64,000 nucleotides of DNA from Liolophura sinensis (GCF_032854445.1 NC_088303.1:30079501-30143500); one strand, 5' to 3'; positions 19,863 to 33,037 are shown, counted from the first letter of the stretch. Numbers and translations are program-made. Notes: generated by a model from the sequence alone, not told the origin.

Positions 19863-22800
19863 TCCCTTATTTCAAGAAAAAGAGAAAATTAATATATATT
19901 TATATTTATATATATTTAAAGAAAAAGAGAAAAATCCCCTGGTGAGGAGACAGGACAAAATAAGTTTTAAGTTGAGAAGGTGTTTTATTATTTTGTTCCT
20001 GTTTGTATATATATGACGGCGGGAACAAAGGCCTGTGTAAAGTGTAAAGATCACCGTCTAAGCAAAATCAGTAGAGGAGCGGTCTTACCATCGGATAAAT
20101 AATGTATTGTGTGGTAGCGCAGATAAAATGGCAGGCAAATTGCTGGGAAAAATGCCGACGTGCTGTAACACACATCGCATGATCTGTCAAATGTGAAGTT
20201 CACAGTCTGATTTATACTGAACATGAATTAAACGCTTTATTTATCAAAAGTCCATTTTGGTTAATCCACGTCAGTGAACAAAATTTTCTCCTGGTGTTTT
20301 GCGTATATATAGTCGTATGTGTGAACACGTGGGTGTGGTGTCTCCGGTAGTTGTATCAACCCACTTTTAATCAATGAAAACACGAACTGTATTCCGCACG
20401 TGATGTCTCGTGCCATTCAGGTGACGTATATATATATATATATATATGCTCTGAGGGATTGTACGCCAACAATGCATGGATAGTGAGGGCGTAAATTCTT
20501 CATAATAAAGTCATGCTGATCATGACAAAAAAAAATAGCAACAAAAAACAGACCACCATTGATGTAGAGAAAGGCTATGCGGATAACAAATCAATTAACC
20601 GCATATCTGTGAGCACAATTGGACTTTATAGCTTGCATGTTAATCGCCCGGATATCCGAATGCGGTCACACTGTACAGGTGTAAGGCTTCAGGCTATACT
20701 CATCCCATATCTGTTTTTCTCCATAGAATTAGTACACGTTCTGTTTCATGAACAAAAAATACATACTGTAACACAGATGTCAGGTTTTCCGCATACCGGC
20801 AACGTGATGTCAGAAGGTGAGTGTAATCGATACTCATGAGTCCTGCACTACCACGTGGACTTTGTACAGCGATCGATCACTCGGTCAGTCTATCACACAT
20901 CACACAGTCTATCTACATTTAAATACAAACTTTGCATAGCGCCTGCATGCACGGTCCCATAGACTTTGTGAGGGAGTCAATCAGTTATAGTCAATCACGG
21001 TATATCAGAGAGTCGTTCTTTTACCTTCATATTCATTCATCCATGCATCCAGCCAGCTATTCAGTTAGGAGTCAAGAACTTAGTACAGAGGTATAGGTGA
21101 TACGAAAGACGGGTCATGACAAACAACTGCGCGGTTTTGCAATTTATATGAGCGAGAATTGATGAGGATATAATGACAGTTTTTTAATTACAATATTTTC
21201 TCTCAGGTCTTGCCTTTAAACACAACATATAATGATTATCAGTCAGGCGGACGAGCAATGGTTTTATTATTGCCATAAGGACTCCGTAGATGAATTGTTA
21301 CTTGCGCGTGAGTTTAGTCTGTACAGAAGCTGTGAACGAAGGCCTGCTGAGTTTGTCACGCTTAATATGCCTCCGTTCACTGGGCAAGCGGGAATTCCCA
21401 GCGCTTCGACTCAAGATGATCACATAACACCAACGGACCTTTTGTACTCCGCTGATTTAACGTTCCCCAAAACGGCGGTCAAACGTTGCTTATAGCCACG
21501 TAAAACCGCATGAGGCGCACACGGCTGACCGTCCCAGTTGTATTGGCAGTATGGTGTGCATAGAATCAACTGGGCTAAAATAGCCAACTAAGATTGATTT
21601 AAAGAGACTTCTTTTATTTCATCAGAAAAAATATTACGTAACTGACAATGGTAGCCGCCTATAGGCCAGAGTCACATCCGAGCTCACAATTAATTCACGT
21701 GTGTTCATTCTAAAACACACAAGTTGTGTGATCTGATGTTAACAATTCTTTTCGTTTCCTATCACACATTTAAAAACATTTTGTTTCTTTGATTCTGTGA
21801 TTATATAGGGTGTTTTATGTAATATAGTGATTTATCTATATATATAACAAACTGACTGTGCAAGATTTGTAATGTATCAGGTCAGCGTGATTCATAGAAT
21901 TCTACTAACTGTACATTGTAGGATGAGTTAGAACTTATAGTCACAAGTATTTAAAATACATTTTTCATCACTAAAATGCCCTTTTCTATACAAACAACTT
22001 GTGAAATACTAAATATGTGTTCATATGCAAACGAACAACCATTTATTTTAACCAACAATAAAAACATTAAAATGTTAATTAAAACATTTAAATGTTAATT
22101 TAAGAGTGTTCATAGTTATATCCACTACACGTTGTTTACGCCATGTGGATTTTCAATTCAGATTACAGCATTACATTTCTGACTAAATGTACATCAACAA
22201 GACAGTATCATAGTAGTAACCTAAGCTGTATACCGTTCACTGTCTGTCAAATCTAGCTCACGCACTTCTTAAATTCGCATTCCGACGTTTTTCAAAATGT
22301 TCACACGATTTGACAAAATAATACTAAAACGACAGTAAGTTTTTGACATGGTGGATCGAGTGTTAGGATCGTCACATCCACTGTTGTTCATACAGGAGGC
22401 ATGGATCAAGCGGTGTTAACTGATATCCATCGACTAATAAAATAACCTCTAAAATGTCCAGTCTAGGAATAATTGGGTTTGATTAGAAACCCAAGGACTG
22501 TTGATCTTCTGTATCGGCTCTTTTGTTAAATTCGGAAACAGCGATTTGACATTTGGCATTTCTTTGGTTTTTCCCTATCTCAAATGAGCAATACCAAGGC
22601 TCTAAAGAAGAATAACTAGTACCTGTGTTGATTTCCTGTGAAAACAAAATGTGACTCTCTCCTCGTCATTGTATACCGGTGAATCAAAGTGTCAGAAACT
22701 TTAGATAGGGATGCCTTTCAATGCATTGTCTCTTGTGTTCTGCAACAGCTCGCGAGCCAGAAGGCCTCCTTGTCGAACCCCAACAAGGTGGTGCGAATCA

Positions 22801-23192
22801 GAAGGCGTGTCAGCAAATGCGGTGAAAAAGTATTAAACAACAACATCGCCAGATCGGGGATGTGTCGGCAACAATGACACCCCACGGCGAACGCTACACG
22901 TTCCACAAACCTCTTACTTCTCGTGTTCCAATCAGATAAGAATGTAAAGAATTGATTCCAATGCAACCTGGTGATGCGAAAAACGTTAGTGCGATGGGGT
23001 TTAGTTTCGCTATAGTGTCACCAGCGTTGCTAGTGTAAAACCATGGGGTCATTGCTTGATTCTCAACATTTACATCAAGAGTTCAAATTCTTGTCACAAG
23101 GCTTTAAATGGACATGTATTTAATGTCGATAATATCATTACTGCTTGTCACATGACTGAAAAAAAAAACGTAGCAGTTGGTATGATCATTGC

Positions 23193-23195
<3 letters not shown>
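19863..23195. other. Gene-free stretch
   Basis: It includes a short (TA)n tract at about 20426-20448 and AT-rich unique sequence. The open frames (at most 108 codons) show no domain I know. Confidence 0.4.

Positions 23196-23277
<82 letters not shown>
23196..23277. repeat. (TA)n microsatellite, about 41 units
   Basis: An uninterrupted AT dinucleotide tract of 82 bases. The YIYIYI open frames on both strands are a product of this tract and are not genes. Confidence 0.97.
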
Positions 23278-23279
<2 letters not shown>

Positions 23280-24987
23280 TAAAATCCGTCATTAAAACTC
23301 ATTGAGAAAACAATTAATAACAAATAAGTGTCACTAATGTATCCTGCCGTACAGAGTTTGACACTGCCTCTCCTTATTAGTATAAAAGAGTAACAAAAAT
23401 AGACAGGTTTTAGCCCCCACGTTCGGTCAAATCTCGGCCAAACCGAGTGTCTGGATATTGTAGTCAAAGGTCGACAAAAGAAATTGAACAGACTAAACGG
23501 ACACCGAAAGACTTATGTTCTACCACGGTCTATTAAGGCGTTTTTAATTGTATAAGGGGCCCTAATTATGTATACTCGAAAAGATAGAGCTTTGTGCATG
23601 CCGTCGGGAATTTTTTTCTTTGCGAGCACGTATGCGTGAGACGCGACCGTTTATTTCATAATAACCGACCCTCTAAACGGCCATACTCAATATGTCTGAC
23701 ACTCGGAGGATACCCAACGAACAAAGGACGGTAAATATTCCCAAGGAAGTCTGACAGCGTCCGATATTTCCCGTGAAATCCAAACAGGTCATTAAAATAA
23801 TGATTGCAGTCTTTCTGTTCGTCAAACCGGCATTGATCACCCCTGAAATCTGTTATTTTCTGCCACAAACGCACGGAGCTGAACGCCTTCAGAGGAAATG
23901 GTGGCCTGTCTATTGTGTCTCTAATTGGGAGTTTATTCCGGCTGTACTAACATTAAGAAGCCCTTTACAGTCGTTTGTATATACGACAGTCCCCAGTCGA
24001 GGGTTATAACCGGTCAATTTTTACGAACTGACGATCCGAGGGCCGAGCTGACAAAGCCCATCCTGAAATATTAGCTGCGACTAGTTTGGAGTTATGCTTA
24101 TTACCGTGGAATTCGGGAGGGTGGGGGAAGGGGTGGGGGAACGCGCGTGCTCAACTCCAACTCGTGTCAAATCAAAATTCACTCGATATGAAGTTCTACA
24201 CATTTATATTATCATGGAAATGTGCATAAAAATCCGCGATGGACTTCATACCAACTCAGATAGTTTTTCAGATATAATCATGCAGCAAATGGCTGTAGAC
24301 AGAAAATGCACTTGAACTGATAAGGGATTTTGTAGGAAATCCACAATTATGTTAAGCAGATGTATAAGTCTTTCACACTATCTTTTGGTTTGTCATTCGC
24401 ATAAAGAGGAACCTGCAAGACGACGTGGGTATTTTGTTTTAACCGTCCACTTTTTGCGCAATGTCATATACATGTATATATATATAGCTATTGCGAATTT
24501 GCGCGTTCCTCCCCAACCCCCTCGCGCTATCGCTACGCTGGTCATGAAGTATTTCGGGATTTTAGCTTTAAGGGCATGCGATAGTTTTTCATGCACTTTT
24601 CTGGATTTCTCCCTTTCTGTTCTTGCATGTTGTCACCTAGGTGGATACCATCCGTGCGGATACCATGTATCTCTGCCGACGCTATCTTTTGCGGACACTA
24701 TATTTGCGCGTGAAGTCACGCCTGCGAATACCTAACAGAATGTCAAGATTTACAATCTAAGTTCTCTCCATGAACTACGTCTGGGATTCTCCGTGTATAT
24801 TCCAGTATTAGGTCATCTGTGCAGATATCTGTGTTGATATACAGTATTAAACACCATCAAAATGACGAAATTTAAAATCTATCTATCCCCATGAACTTTT
24901 GTTTCCTGTTTTTCTTTATTTCTACACGAGATCATCTGTGCCGATACATTAACTGTATCAAACTGTATTTTTTAAAAACTGATCTGT
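23278..24987. other. Gene-free stretch, possibly regulatory near 23.6-24.1 kb
   Basis: About 23.6-24.1 kb is unique and free of recognised repeats. It has homeobox-type cores (CATTAAAATAATGATTG, CTAATTGGGAG). I cannot show conservation from one sequence. Confidence 0.3.
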
Positions 24988-25160
24988 GTTTTACGATGTA
25001 CTAAAGAATATTTCACGCATACGAAAGGCGGCCACCATTATCCACGACATCCGCAGGTTGCTGGAAAACCTTCCCACGTATGGCCGGAGTAGGAAGCCAG
25101 CATTCATGAGCTGTACTTGAATTCACAACGACTGCATTGGTGAGATGCTCCAGGGTTACT
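24988..25160 (-). repeat. SINE family A copy with internal deletion
   Basis: The 3' end, centre and tRNA-like head are recognisable, but part of the central domain between CCACCATTAT and CCACGACATCCGCAGG is missing. It still carries TTCCCACG at 25071-25078, the reverse of CGTGGGAA. Confidence 0.8.
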
Positions 25161-25496
25161 GCTCCTTTTTATTTTCTCTTCATCATTTCCATGAAGGACG
25201 AAAAAAGGAAAACCGCTATATAAAGTGAACCCAACACAACATGTGGCTGTGCGCAAAGTTAATTTTCGGAAATTTCGTGAGAGTGAACAAGAAACCATAC
25301 TTGTATACTGAATAATGAATGTTCCAGACGCATGTGGTTGATGTATACTTCGTCAAAATGTAAATTTCATTTATTTCATCGTCATTGTGGATCTATACAC
25401 AATTAATACGGAGTTACTTGTTATCCTATTTTGTTGTAAATATGAGGTGTATAAGGTTATAAAAATCATTTGCCATTTTGAAAATATGGCCATAGC

Positions 25497-25499
<3 letters not shown>

Positions 25500-25591
<92 letters not shown>
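25500..25591. repeat. (TA)n microsatellite, about 46 units
   Basis: An uninterrupted dinucleotide tract. A shorter relative lies at 25741-25759. Confidence 0.97.
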
Positions 25592-25593
<2 letters not shown>

Positions 25594-25789
25594 TTGATTA
25601 CGCTGTTCCACAATCATTGTGAAAGCACGAAGTATAGAACTATGTTAAGAGCTATTTACAAAGAATAAAACAATTCAGAAGGGCTTTATGCAGATTTTGT
25701 GGAAAAAGCCACAATATATCTGAAAGTATCTAAATCAAGAATATATATATATATATTAAGAATTTTAGCACAGAATTCAATTCTTCTGT

Positions 25790-26003
25790 TTATTTATTTA
25801 TTTAACAGGTGTTTTACGCTATACTGAAGAATATTTCACTTATGCAATGGCAGACAGCATTACGCTGGAAGGAAGCCTGGCACTGCTCTGGGGAAATCCA
25901 TGACCATGCGTAGGTTGTTGACAGGCCTTCCAACGTACGGGCAGAGAAGAAGAATGCATAGCTAGACTTGAACTCACAGCGATCGTATTGGTGAGATGCT
26001 AAA
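25790..26003 (-). repeat. SINE family A copy, diverged
   Basis: The reverse of the family A tail (TTTATTTATTTAACAGGTG), the body (AAGAATATTTCACTTATG) and the head (GACTTGAACTCACAGCG) are all visible with many changes. It continues into GAGATGCTAAATTCTTTT, which is shared with the copy at 27.7 kb. Confidence 0.85.
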
Positions 26004-27502
26004 TTCTTTTAAAAGACTATAAATTATTCGTGGGTTGTTGCATGCAATGCTATGATTTCGTAATATATAAAAGTATTAAAGTTCCATATTATTAAAAATT
26101 CTGCTATGTTTTACAATATGGTCCATAATGTATCTAAAGTGTCTTTGCTGGTAATACTAGTAATTTATGTCCTTTTGTCACTCAAGCAAACTTATGCGGT
26201 AAAACGCGAAAGTTACACCGTGAAAGTGGCACAAAACAGTACACGTTCAGCAAAATTGCGCTTAGTAAATATACTTTGTGCCACAAACCAAGAAATCAAC
26301 TGGATAATAACTATTTCATGTAAGTTTTTGTCGAATTATATAGGATAATACACAAATCAAAGTTTTACTTTTATAAAGTCGAAACGCGTCGTATAAGAGA
26401 GAAAAGTGTAGTAAGTTAAAAATCCACTCATTGAGTTGCTACACAAAGCCTGCTAGTGCTTCGTCTTTTACCTTCGTTATTTATGGTCAGAGTTAAGTCA
26501 CAGTGATAAATAAAATAAGCACTACACATGTATAGAATGCTACGTGAAATATAGCGTATAGGACATAAAGTAGCACCTTGCTAAACGCCAAGGAAAACAC
26601 TGATATTAGTGGGGATAATATAGGGCGGATTCTCCAGTCGGGAGGGAGGGAGGGGGGGGGGGGGAATTTCCAGACAAAAGCCTGCTAACAACAAATGTAA
26701 ATTGACTCAAAAACATGAGCAATCCTCCCGGTACATCTTTGGCAGGTGCACTCTGTTAGCATGCAATTCCGAATTGTATCAGAATGGTAATAAAAGACTT
26801 GTTAACTTGTTATTCAGACAGGGATTCCTGGGTGCTTCGGTGATAACCATAAACCCTATCATTACCGAAACAAGGGCATAAATTACGAAATCAGAAAACG
26901 AGAGAATAGAATGTAAATGTCTGTTCTAAGTACAAGGCCGCTCGTAAGATTACAAGGCGACATTCCTCCGCCGTGACTCTCGTTCACGCCTCGGCCATGC
27001 CTGCCGTATTTAACCACAAGTGTAAATCTGTTTATTATAGGGTCAGAAAAACGATACCACGAGAGTATGAAATGGTTACATGTACAATTTGCGTTTCTTT
27101 GTTTGACGTCATTAACTGCTCTCACTTCACAGTCGTATCGCATTGCTTCTCGACTGAAACTGAAACACCTGGATCGGTTATACAGGTATACCGCTGCCAA
27201 TTATTGCCACCATTTACTGTACTAAAGTAAACTCTAGAAATGACTGTCTCCATACCCACCGTATATTCTACACATTAAGGAACTTGGACATGGAATGCGT
27301 TTACATTGATTTATTTACGCCTTTATTAAAATTGTTAGTATTTTACGGGGTTGTCACGAAAAACTCACCTAAAATACCAATGTTCAGGTATATACTGTAG
27401 ATGTAAGGAGAATAGCACCTTGTCTCTATAAGTGCCTGAAAAACTGGCCTTTGGCCGATTCCTAACATCGGGGGTTAGATTTGAACTAACGGAATTCTCG
27501 CT
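26004..27502. other. Gene-free stretch with a poly-G tract
   Basis: A G-rich tract lies at 26640-26664 (GGGAGGGAGGGA, then at least 12 G), able to form a quadruplex and prone to sequencing error. No gene is recognised. Confidence 0.4.
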
Positions 27503-27604
27503 GAAAGACTGATGTTTCCGAAAGGCTGTTGTTTCTGAAAGGCTGATGTTTCCGAAAGGCTGATGTTTCTGAAAGGCTGATGTTTCTGAAAGGATGATGT
27601 TTCC
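27503..27604. repeat. 17-bp minisatellite, 6 copies
   Basis: Six head-to-tail units of GAAAGGCTGATGTTTCY fill exactly 102 bases with few substitutions. A lone GAAAGGCTGATGTTT occurs near 39269. Confidence 0.92.
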
Positions 27605-27669
27605 GAAATTAGGACGTCTGTACCGCTTAACCTGCACGTGTACCCAGATACCTCATATAGAAGGTTTTA

Positions 27670-27712
27670 CTCTTAGTCGTCATATGACTGAGTATCAGTT
27701 GCTGAGTACGGC
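27670..27712 (+). repeat. SINE family B, 3' fragment
   Basis: GTCGTCATATGACTGAG, then TTGCTGAGTACGGCGTGAAAC, resembles the family B 3' end. It is directly joined to the next family A copy. Confidence 0.45.
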
Positions 27713-27719
27713 GTGAAAC

Positions 27720-27925
27720 TATCTATTTATTTATTTGACTGAAGTTTACAAGAATATTTCACTTATACGACAGTGGCCAGCATTATGGTGGGAGCAAGCC
27801 GGGTAGAGCCTGGGGGAATCCCATGGCCATCCATAAGTTGTTGCCAGACCTTCCCACGTACGACGGAGAGGAAGCCAGCATGAGCTGGACTTGAACTCAC
27901 AACAATCGCATTGGTGAGGGGCTAA
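27720..27925 (-). repeat. SINE family A copy
   Basis: Nearly full length on the - strand: tail, central domain with GGCCAGCATTATGGTGGGAG, and tRNA-like head with GACTTGAACTCACAAC. It carries TTCCCACG at 27851-27858. Its 5' end continues as GGGGCTAAATTCTTTTTAAA. Confidence 0.9.
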
Positions 27926-28149
27926 ATTCTTTTTAAAACATTACACACGTACATGCTTGTGCATACATAAATACACACAAATATATATAGAGAGGGTTAA
28001 ATACGTTCATATTCTGGTATATGCGAACCTGGTGTACAAGCGTGCGATCTGTATAAGTATATATCTCGCTGAATGCATATGCCTATGTACTATTGCGGGT
28101 GTAGCAACTCCTATATGCAAGCAAAATATATGAACATGTACGTGTAGTA

Positions 28150-28342
28150 TTTATTTATTTGATTGGTGTTTTACGCCATTCTCAAGAATATTTCACTTAT
28201 ATGACGGCGGCCAGCATTATGGTGTGAGGAAACCAGGCAGAGCCCGGAAAAAACCCACGACCATCCGCAGGTTTGCCGGCAGACCTTTCCACATACGGCG
28301 GAGAGGAAGCCAGCATGAGCCGGACTTGAAATCGCAGCGTGC
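28150..28342 (-). repeat. SINE family A copy with target-site duplication
   Basis: The tail, body and part of the head are clear. The 10-base ACGTGTAGTA flanks the copy at 28140-28149 and 28343-28352, which marks its insertion ends. The 5' end is truncated in the head. Confidence 0.9.
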
Positions 28343-28352
28343 ACGTGTAGTA

Positions 28353-30420
28353 AGATATAGTCTGACGACATACATGTAAGTTCCCGTCGCTTAATGTAAC
28401 GTGCGAGGCCAAAAAGCTATCTACGATATATGTAGGTGTGGTGTAATGGTTGTCTTGTGACGCATGTTAGTCCGTTCATATTTAAGTCAAGTATAATCAA
28501 TCAGTCAGTCAATCTGTGGGTTAGTCAATAGATCAGTCAGTCGGACTGTTGGTTAGTCAGTGAATCCATCAATCCCATGGTTGGTCAGTTATTTAGTAAT
28601 ACATGTACTTGTAGTCTGAGTGTGTACACTAAATACTCTCAGCTATAAATGTACGACACCTTTTGCCTGCCACACCTGCACAGGTGACATAGCTGTATGG
28701 CACTGACACATGTCAATAGCCCCGTGAATGGTAGGATTACGCGCGGAGAATTCGTCAGATTTATTTCAATTTTATTGATCAATAGGCGGTGAAATTCTTC
28801 AAACAGGTGCCCAGGAGCTGGGTCAGTTGCTTAGGAGTTGGGTCAGTTGCCCAGTGACGATAATGAGACCCATTTACCAACAAATCACCAATATTTAACC
28901 AGCTTTAAAACTTAATCCGCGAGAAGAAGTACTTCGATCGGGTGCTAATTCCTCGAAAATTTTCATTCAGTTTTTGACGGCCTCATAAAAGAGGCAGAAA
29001 GAAAAAAGGTCATTTGATGGATATGTACTCTGAAGTCGACAGTAAAAACGGTTATTTGTAAAGCTTAATCCCCAATTTCACTGCAAGTGTTGACAGCCTC
29101 GTTTTCGAATAACCTTTGACCCTGTGTCCATTTCTGTTCATCTGCCCAGGTGTTGGCAAGTCAACATCCGCTTGTAAAGCAAACAGTACAGTAATGTGTT
29201 TTGCGTGAGAAGGAATACATTCATATACGCACTGTCCTTAAAAACCGCAAATTGGTTGATCTGAATTATTGTCTGTGGAGTGGCGAAAATCGGGTGCATA
29301 TTCACCATAAGAAAGTAGCACAGCCGCATATACATTTGTATGTTTGTTACATTACCGGTGCAGGATAGTTGACCACATTTATATATCTTAAGTATTCTAG
29401 AGTATATCCACCGATTTATCTAGATATTTATTTCCTTCAACGGTCCATTGTATATGTTTTACAGATAAGCTTATAGACATGAAATATATAATTATGAAAT
29501 ATATATATTTCTTATATAATGGCGTTTCTGTTCGTCTGAAAAAGAAATCAAAATCAATCATCACTTAGTTATAGAAAAAACACGCTCGACTAGTATTGGC
29601 TCTTTGCTATAAGATTTTTATCAGTCGGTGAATTTCTGCAGTAAATCTATGCGTGCTGTTGTATTAGGCATACACTCAGCGAGCAAATGTCTTAAAAAAG
29701 CAAAAAACAATTACGTTATAGTTGGTAAACTGTTAAGCGAAAGCATCTGAATAGGTTTATTAAACAGCCTGTGAAAATGCCGCATCAATATAGGGATATA
29801 AAATCAACATGTGAACACATGATAACAGTTTACCAAGAGTTACACACATTCGGGACTGTTTCAAAGCATGCATGAATATGCAGCTGGGGTCACTTTTATG
29901 AAACATCTTATATATACGGACATTTGTCTATATCATAGCACCAAAATGTGACGTCATTTAAGGAACTTAAACACAGACACATATTTGAGTAATATGTTGG
30001 TTCCGGGTCTCAGAGCCAAACATGATATAGTCGAAGCCTGGCATATTTTGAACCGGAATTGTACATGAAGAAATGAGGAATCTGGGCAAGTCTTTTTTAA
30101 GACGGTGTCATCTAATTATATTCGTTTCGCAGTATTCAGGGAGGAGTACCATCGCCCTGTTAACATCAAACTGGAATCATTACTCCCACGGAAAGTAGAT
30201 GTCGAATTATAATACAACTATACGGATTTATGATAGAAATGATGCCGCAAATGATTTTTTGTGACTTGTTTTTCTACTTCCATTACGAGAGGGGCGAATC
30301 TCTTCAGCCTGATTAAGGAACAGGTACATGCATGGTACAAGCAAGGTTCATGGAGATCCTTCAAATAATACAAGCTTCTCGCACAAATCAAAGTTATGAA
30401 ATTGGTCAGAAATAAAATGG
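28353..30420. other. Gene-free stretch
   Basis: It contains degenerate AGTC/AATC-type simple repeats (28495-28590) and a twofold GGGTCAGTTGC repeat near 28810-28855. Nothing gene-like is seen. Confidence 0.4.
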
Positions 30421-30470
30421 ACGAATGACTATGGCTTAAGGCCACGTCGGCAATATGTCTCACTTTTATT
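30421..30470. repeat. Dispersed repeat family C fragment
   Basis: ATGGCTTAAGGCCACGTCGG followed by CAATAT resembles ATGGTTTAAAGCCACAATGG, then CAATAT, at about 35033-35058. The short match suggests a third dispersed family, otherwise unrecognised. Confidence 0.4.
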
Positions 30471-30555
30471 AATTGCACTTATATGGTAAGTTTACTACGG
30501 CGAAAACTTTTAAAAATTGTGAAATGGGTTTTTTTGCTATTGTTGCTTTATATTT

Positions 30556-30645
30556 TTTGTATTTATTTGATTGGTATTTTACGCCGTATTCAAGACTATT
30601 TCACTGATCCGACGGCGGCCATGCAGAATTATGGTGGAAGGAAAC
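30556..30645 (-). repeat. SINE family A, 3' fragment
   Basis: TATTTGATTGGTATTTTACG, then TATTCAAGACTATTTCACTG, is the reverse of the family A 3' half. Similarity ends after GGTGGAAGGAAACC. Confidence 0.8.
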
Positions 30646-30934
30646 CTTTAAATTACAAAAAAAATGTCATATTTCTGGAATATCTGAGCAAAGTATCCAG
30701 ATCCACTGCTATTTCAAAGGGCAGACCAAAAGAAACCAAGATTTTACGCCAAGGACGATGATGACCTAATACTCAGCCGGTCTTTTTAAATTAGGTCAGT
30801 CACTTGAGCAATTCTCCGCCTTTCTGCTTACTTTTAACTGTTGACATTCTGGAAACAGCGCGCATAACAGAACGCTAAAAGGGTAGAGACTGATCACAAT
30901 AGGAATTCTGGACAATGGGACTGACCGTCAAGTT

Positions 30935-31035
30935 TAACAGTTGGTCAGCTCTATGTAACAGTGTTGTTCGTGAGCTAACAATGTTGACCGTGAGTTAACC
31001 ATGTTGACAATCAGATAACAACGTTGATCATTACG
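30935..31035. repeat. 20-bp degenerate minisatellite, about 5 copies
   Basis: Units beginning TAACAnTGTTG start at 30935, 30956, 30976, 30996 and 31016. The first spacing is 21 bases, the others exactly 20. Confidence 0.75.
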
Positions 31036-33000
31036 TAAGCGCTAGCGGTGCCCGGCTGGCTTTACTTAGTTACGCTTTATTCAGCGTTTCACGGTCCAGT
31101 GTTATAAGGTAAATGACATAAAGTCTTCCTTGTTTTCGTGCAAATCTCCAGTGTGTAGCAAAGAGCTGTAAAAGTACGAGTTATTCTTAACGTCACAATA
31201 GACTGAATGTGGAGTAGTCTGGTTTACGGTTAAAATACGCATTTCAATGAAAACAGAGTTTTCTTATAGACTCGTTATATTTCTTTGAAGTGTGAAGGCC
31301 CTCATTCATATCTTATTAATCACGGGTGGTGGGATTTGAACAGGCTGACAGGTTTTGTAGCATGCATCTCCGCCTAGTTTCCCTCCCCACACCGTGCCAT
31401 GCACCCCGCCCTGGATTCATGCTCATTTCCCCACCTTTCCATACAAGAATCTGATTTAAGACAAAGTTTAAATCCAAGTTGTGGCTAATTAGTGGTCAGC
31501 GCATGCGTTCCAGCGGACAGTACTGTGTCGTGCCTCGAGACTAACACTGAGAACCTCCTGTGACCTTGACAGATATTCTGTGACATCAACAAAAATACCA
31601 ACCAGTCAAAAGTTGGTCTTCGCTTTTTCATTTGACATGGACTTGTTTTAAACTTGGCGCGTATACTCTTTCATTCCATAATGGATTTTTGGGATATATG
31701 CACTTTTGGAAAAGGACATAAATAAAAGTACCAACGATTCTCTTTGGGTATATTTTAGGTCAGTCGTTAAACAGAAATATAATTTAGCAATAATCATTAA
31801 ATGAACTTTCGAACATTTGATGTATGGTTTTACATTGAATATTATGCATATAATAAATACAAATAAATAAGTGTATATATGATTCAAAATTAGGTTCTGA
31901 ACAGACACCGTATGGAATTTCCTCTTACAGTGTAAGACTTGCCTGATTTGCTACTGTATTTCATATATCGTCGGTTAAGACTTGTTAGTTATATCTATAG
32001 TAAATAACGATATACAGACATGCTCATATACATGACTTTAGAACTATGAAAGTATTCTGATCATGCGCGGTATATTGCTAAAATTCACCTTCATCACACC
32101 TTTCTGCTCTTTATTAATATTCACTTGTTCAATTTTTAATAACACCACCACGTGGTTGCGTGTGGTTAAGCGCGACGGGTGCCAGTTTTAAACTGTGACA
32201 CGTCCTAGCTAACTTCAATTAACTCTGTTTAACAGACTGTCATCTAAGCACATAACCGTAGGGCAAGGAGGTAATAACAGACATAGATAACTGTATTTCG
32301 AATCTCGCGTGTGTGCGCGTTCCCACGGTGTCCCCGAATACCTGTACTGATTTATCGCTGCCTCTATCTTATCGAACTCTCCCGGGGGTGAACGGGCTTT
32401 TTGTTACAATAAGAGAAACAGTAATAAGCTCCAGTGGAAAGCAAGCTTGTTCTAACCACTAGGCCTGTTATTAACTGTTCTTATATGCGCGCAAAATGAG
32501 ATGGTAGCGAGAGCGGAGTTTCACCTGCCAATTATATAACTGTAGGTGGCGCTTCGAGTCTAGTCTACCATTCTTTGTATGCACCAAACTTCCATGTACT
32601 TTTCACCCCGACTCTAAAGGTGATAATCAGTAGGGCCAAAAGGCACCAGATTGTGAGTGTTTAGAGGTAAGAATAGACGAAATGAAATAGTGGAGGAGTT
32701 TGTGAAAATCATTGGACCAAATACAATGGGTGTTCTTTGTGTAGTTTTGTGCACGTTACGACTTGTGGCTCTCTTTATGACATGCCATGTTAATACATTT
32801 CGCTTGAAATAAAGACAGTGACTTTGTCTGAAGTTTACATCGCCGAGAAACGTATTGCCAACATTTTGCGTTTTCATTTTTGTGTAAATAAAACATGAAA
32901 CTTTACAAAATGTGTTCTTTACTTTTCGTTTTGGTATACGTTCACGGATAATATCAATTAAACGCTCGTTGTGAAGTCACTCTGTTCAGAAAACCGTACT
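31036..33000. other. Gene-free stretch
   Basis: Unique sequence. A CGTGGGAA octamer lies on the - strand at 32320-32327. No exon is recognised. Confidence 0.4.
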
Positions 33001-33007
33001 TTCTCCG

Positions 33008-33037
33008 TCAGGAAAGTACAGTAGCCGTACTTTCCTA
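33008..33037. repeat. Short overlapping inverted repeats
   Basis: GTACTTTC, GGAAAGTAC and GTACTTTCC follow one another within about 40 bases, so the middle copy can pair with either neighbour. The function is unknown. Confidence 0.5.

Noticed and set aside
23056-23295. Open frames with YIYIYI repeats on both strands at the (TA)n tracts (also near 25.4-25.6 and 63.6-63.9 kb)
   Set aside because: They are direct translations of dinucleotide microsatellites. Only the N-terminal 24 codons of the 63688-63888 frame belong to a real exon.
24308-24327. GAACTGATAAGGG resembling the 3' part of miR-184
   Set aside because: The seed region does not match miR-184 and I see no opposite arm to form a hairpin.
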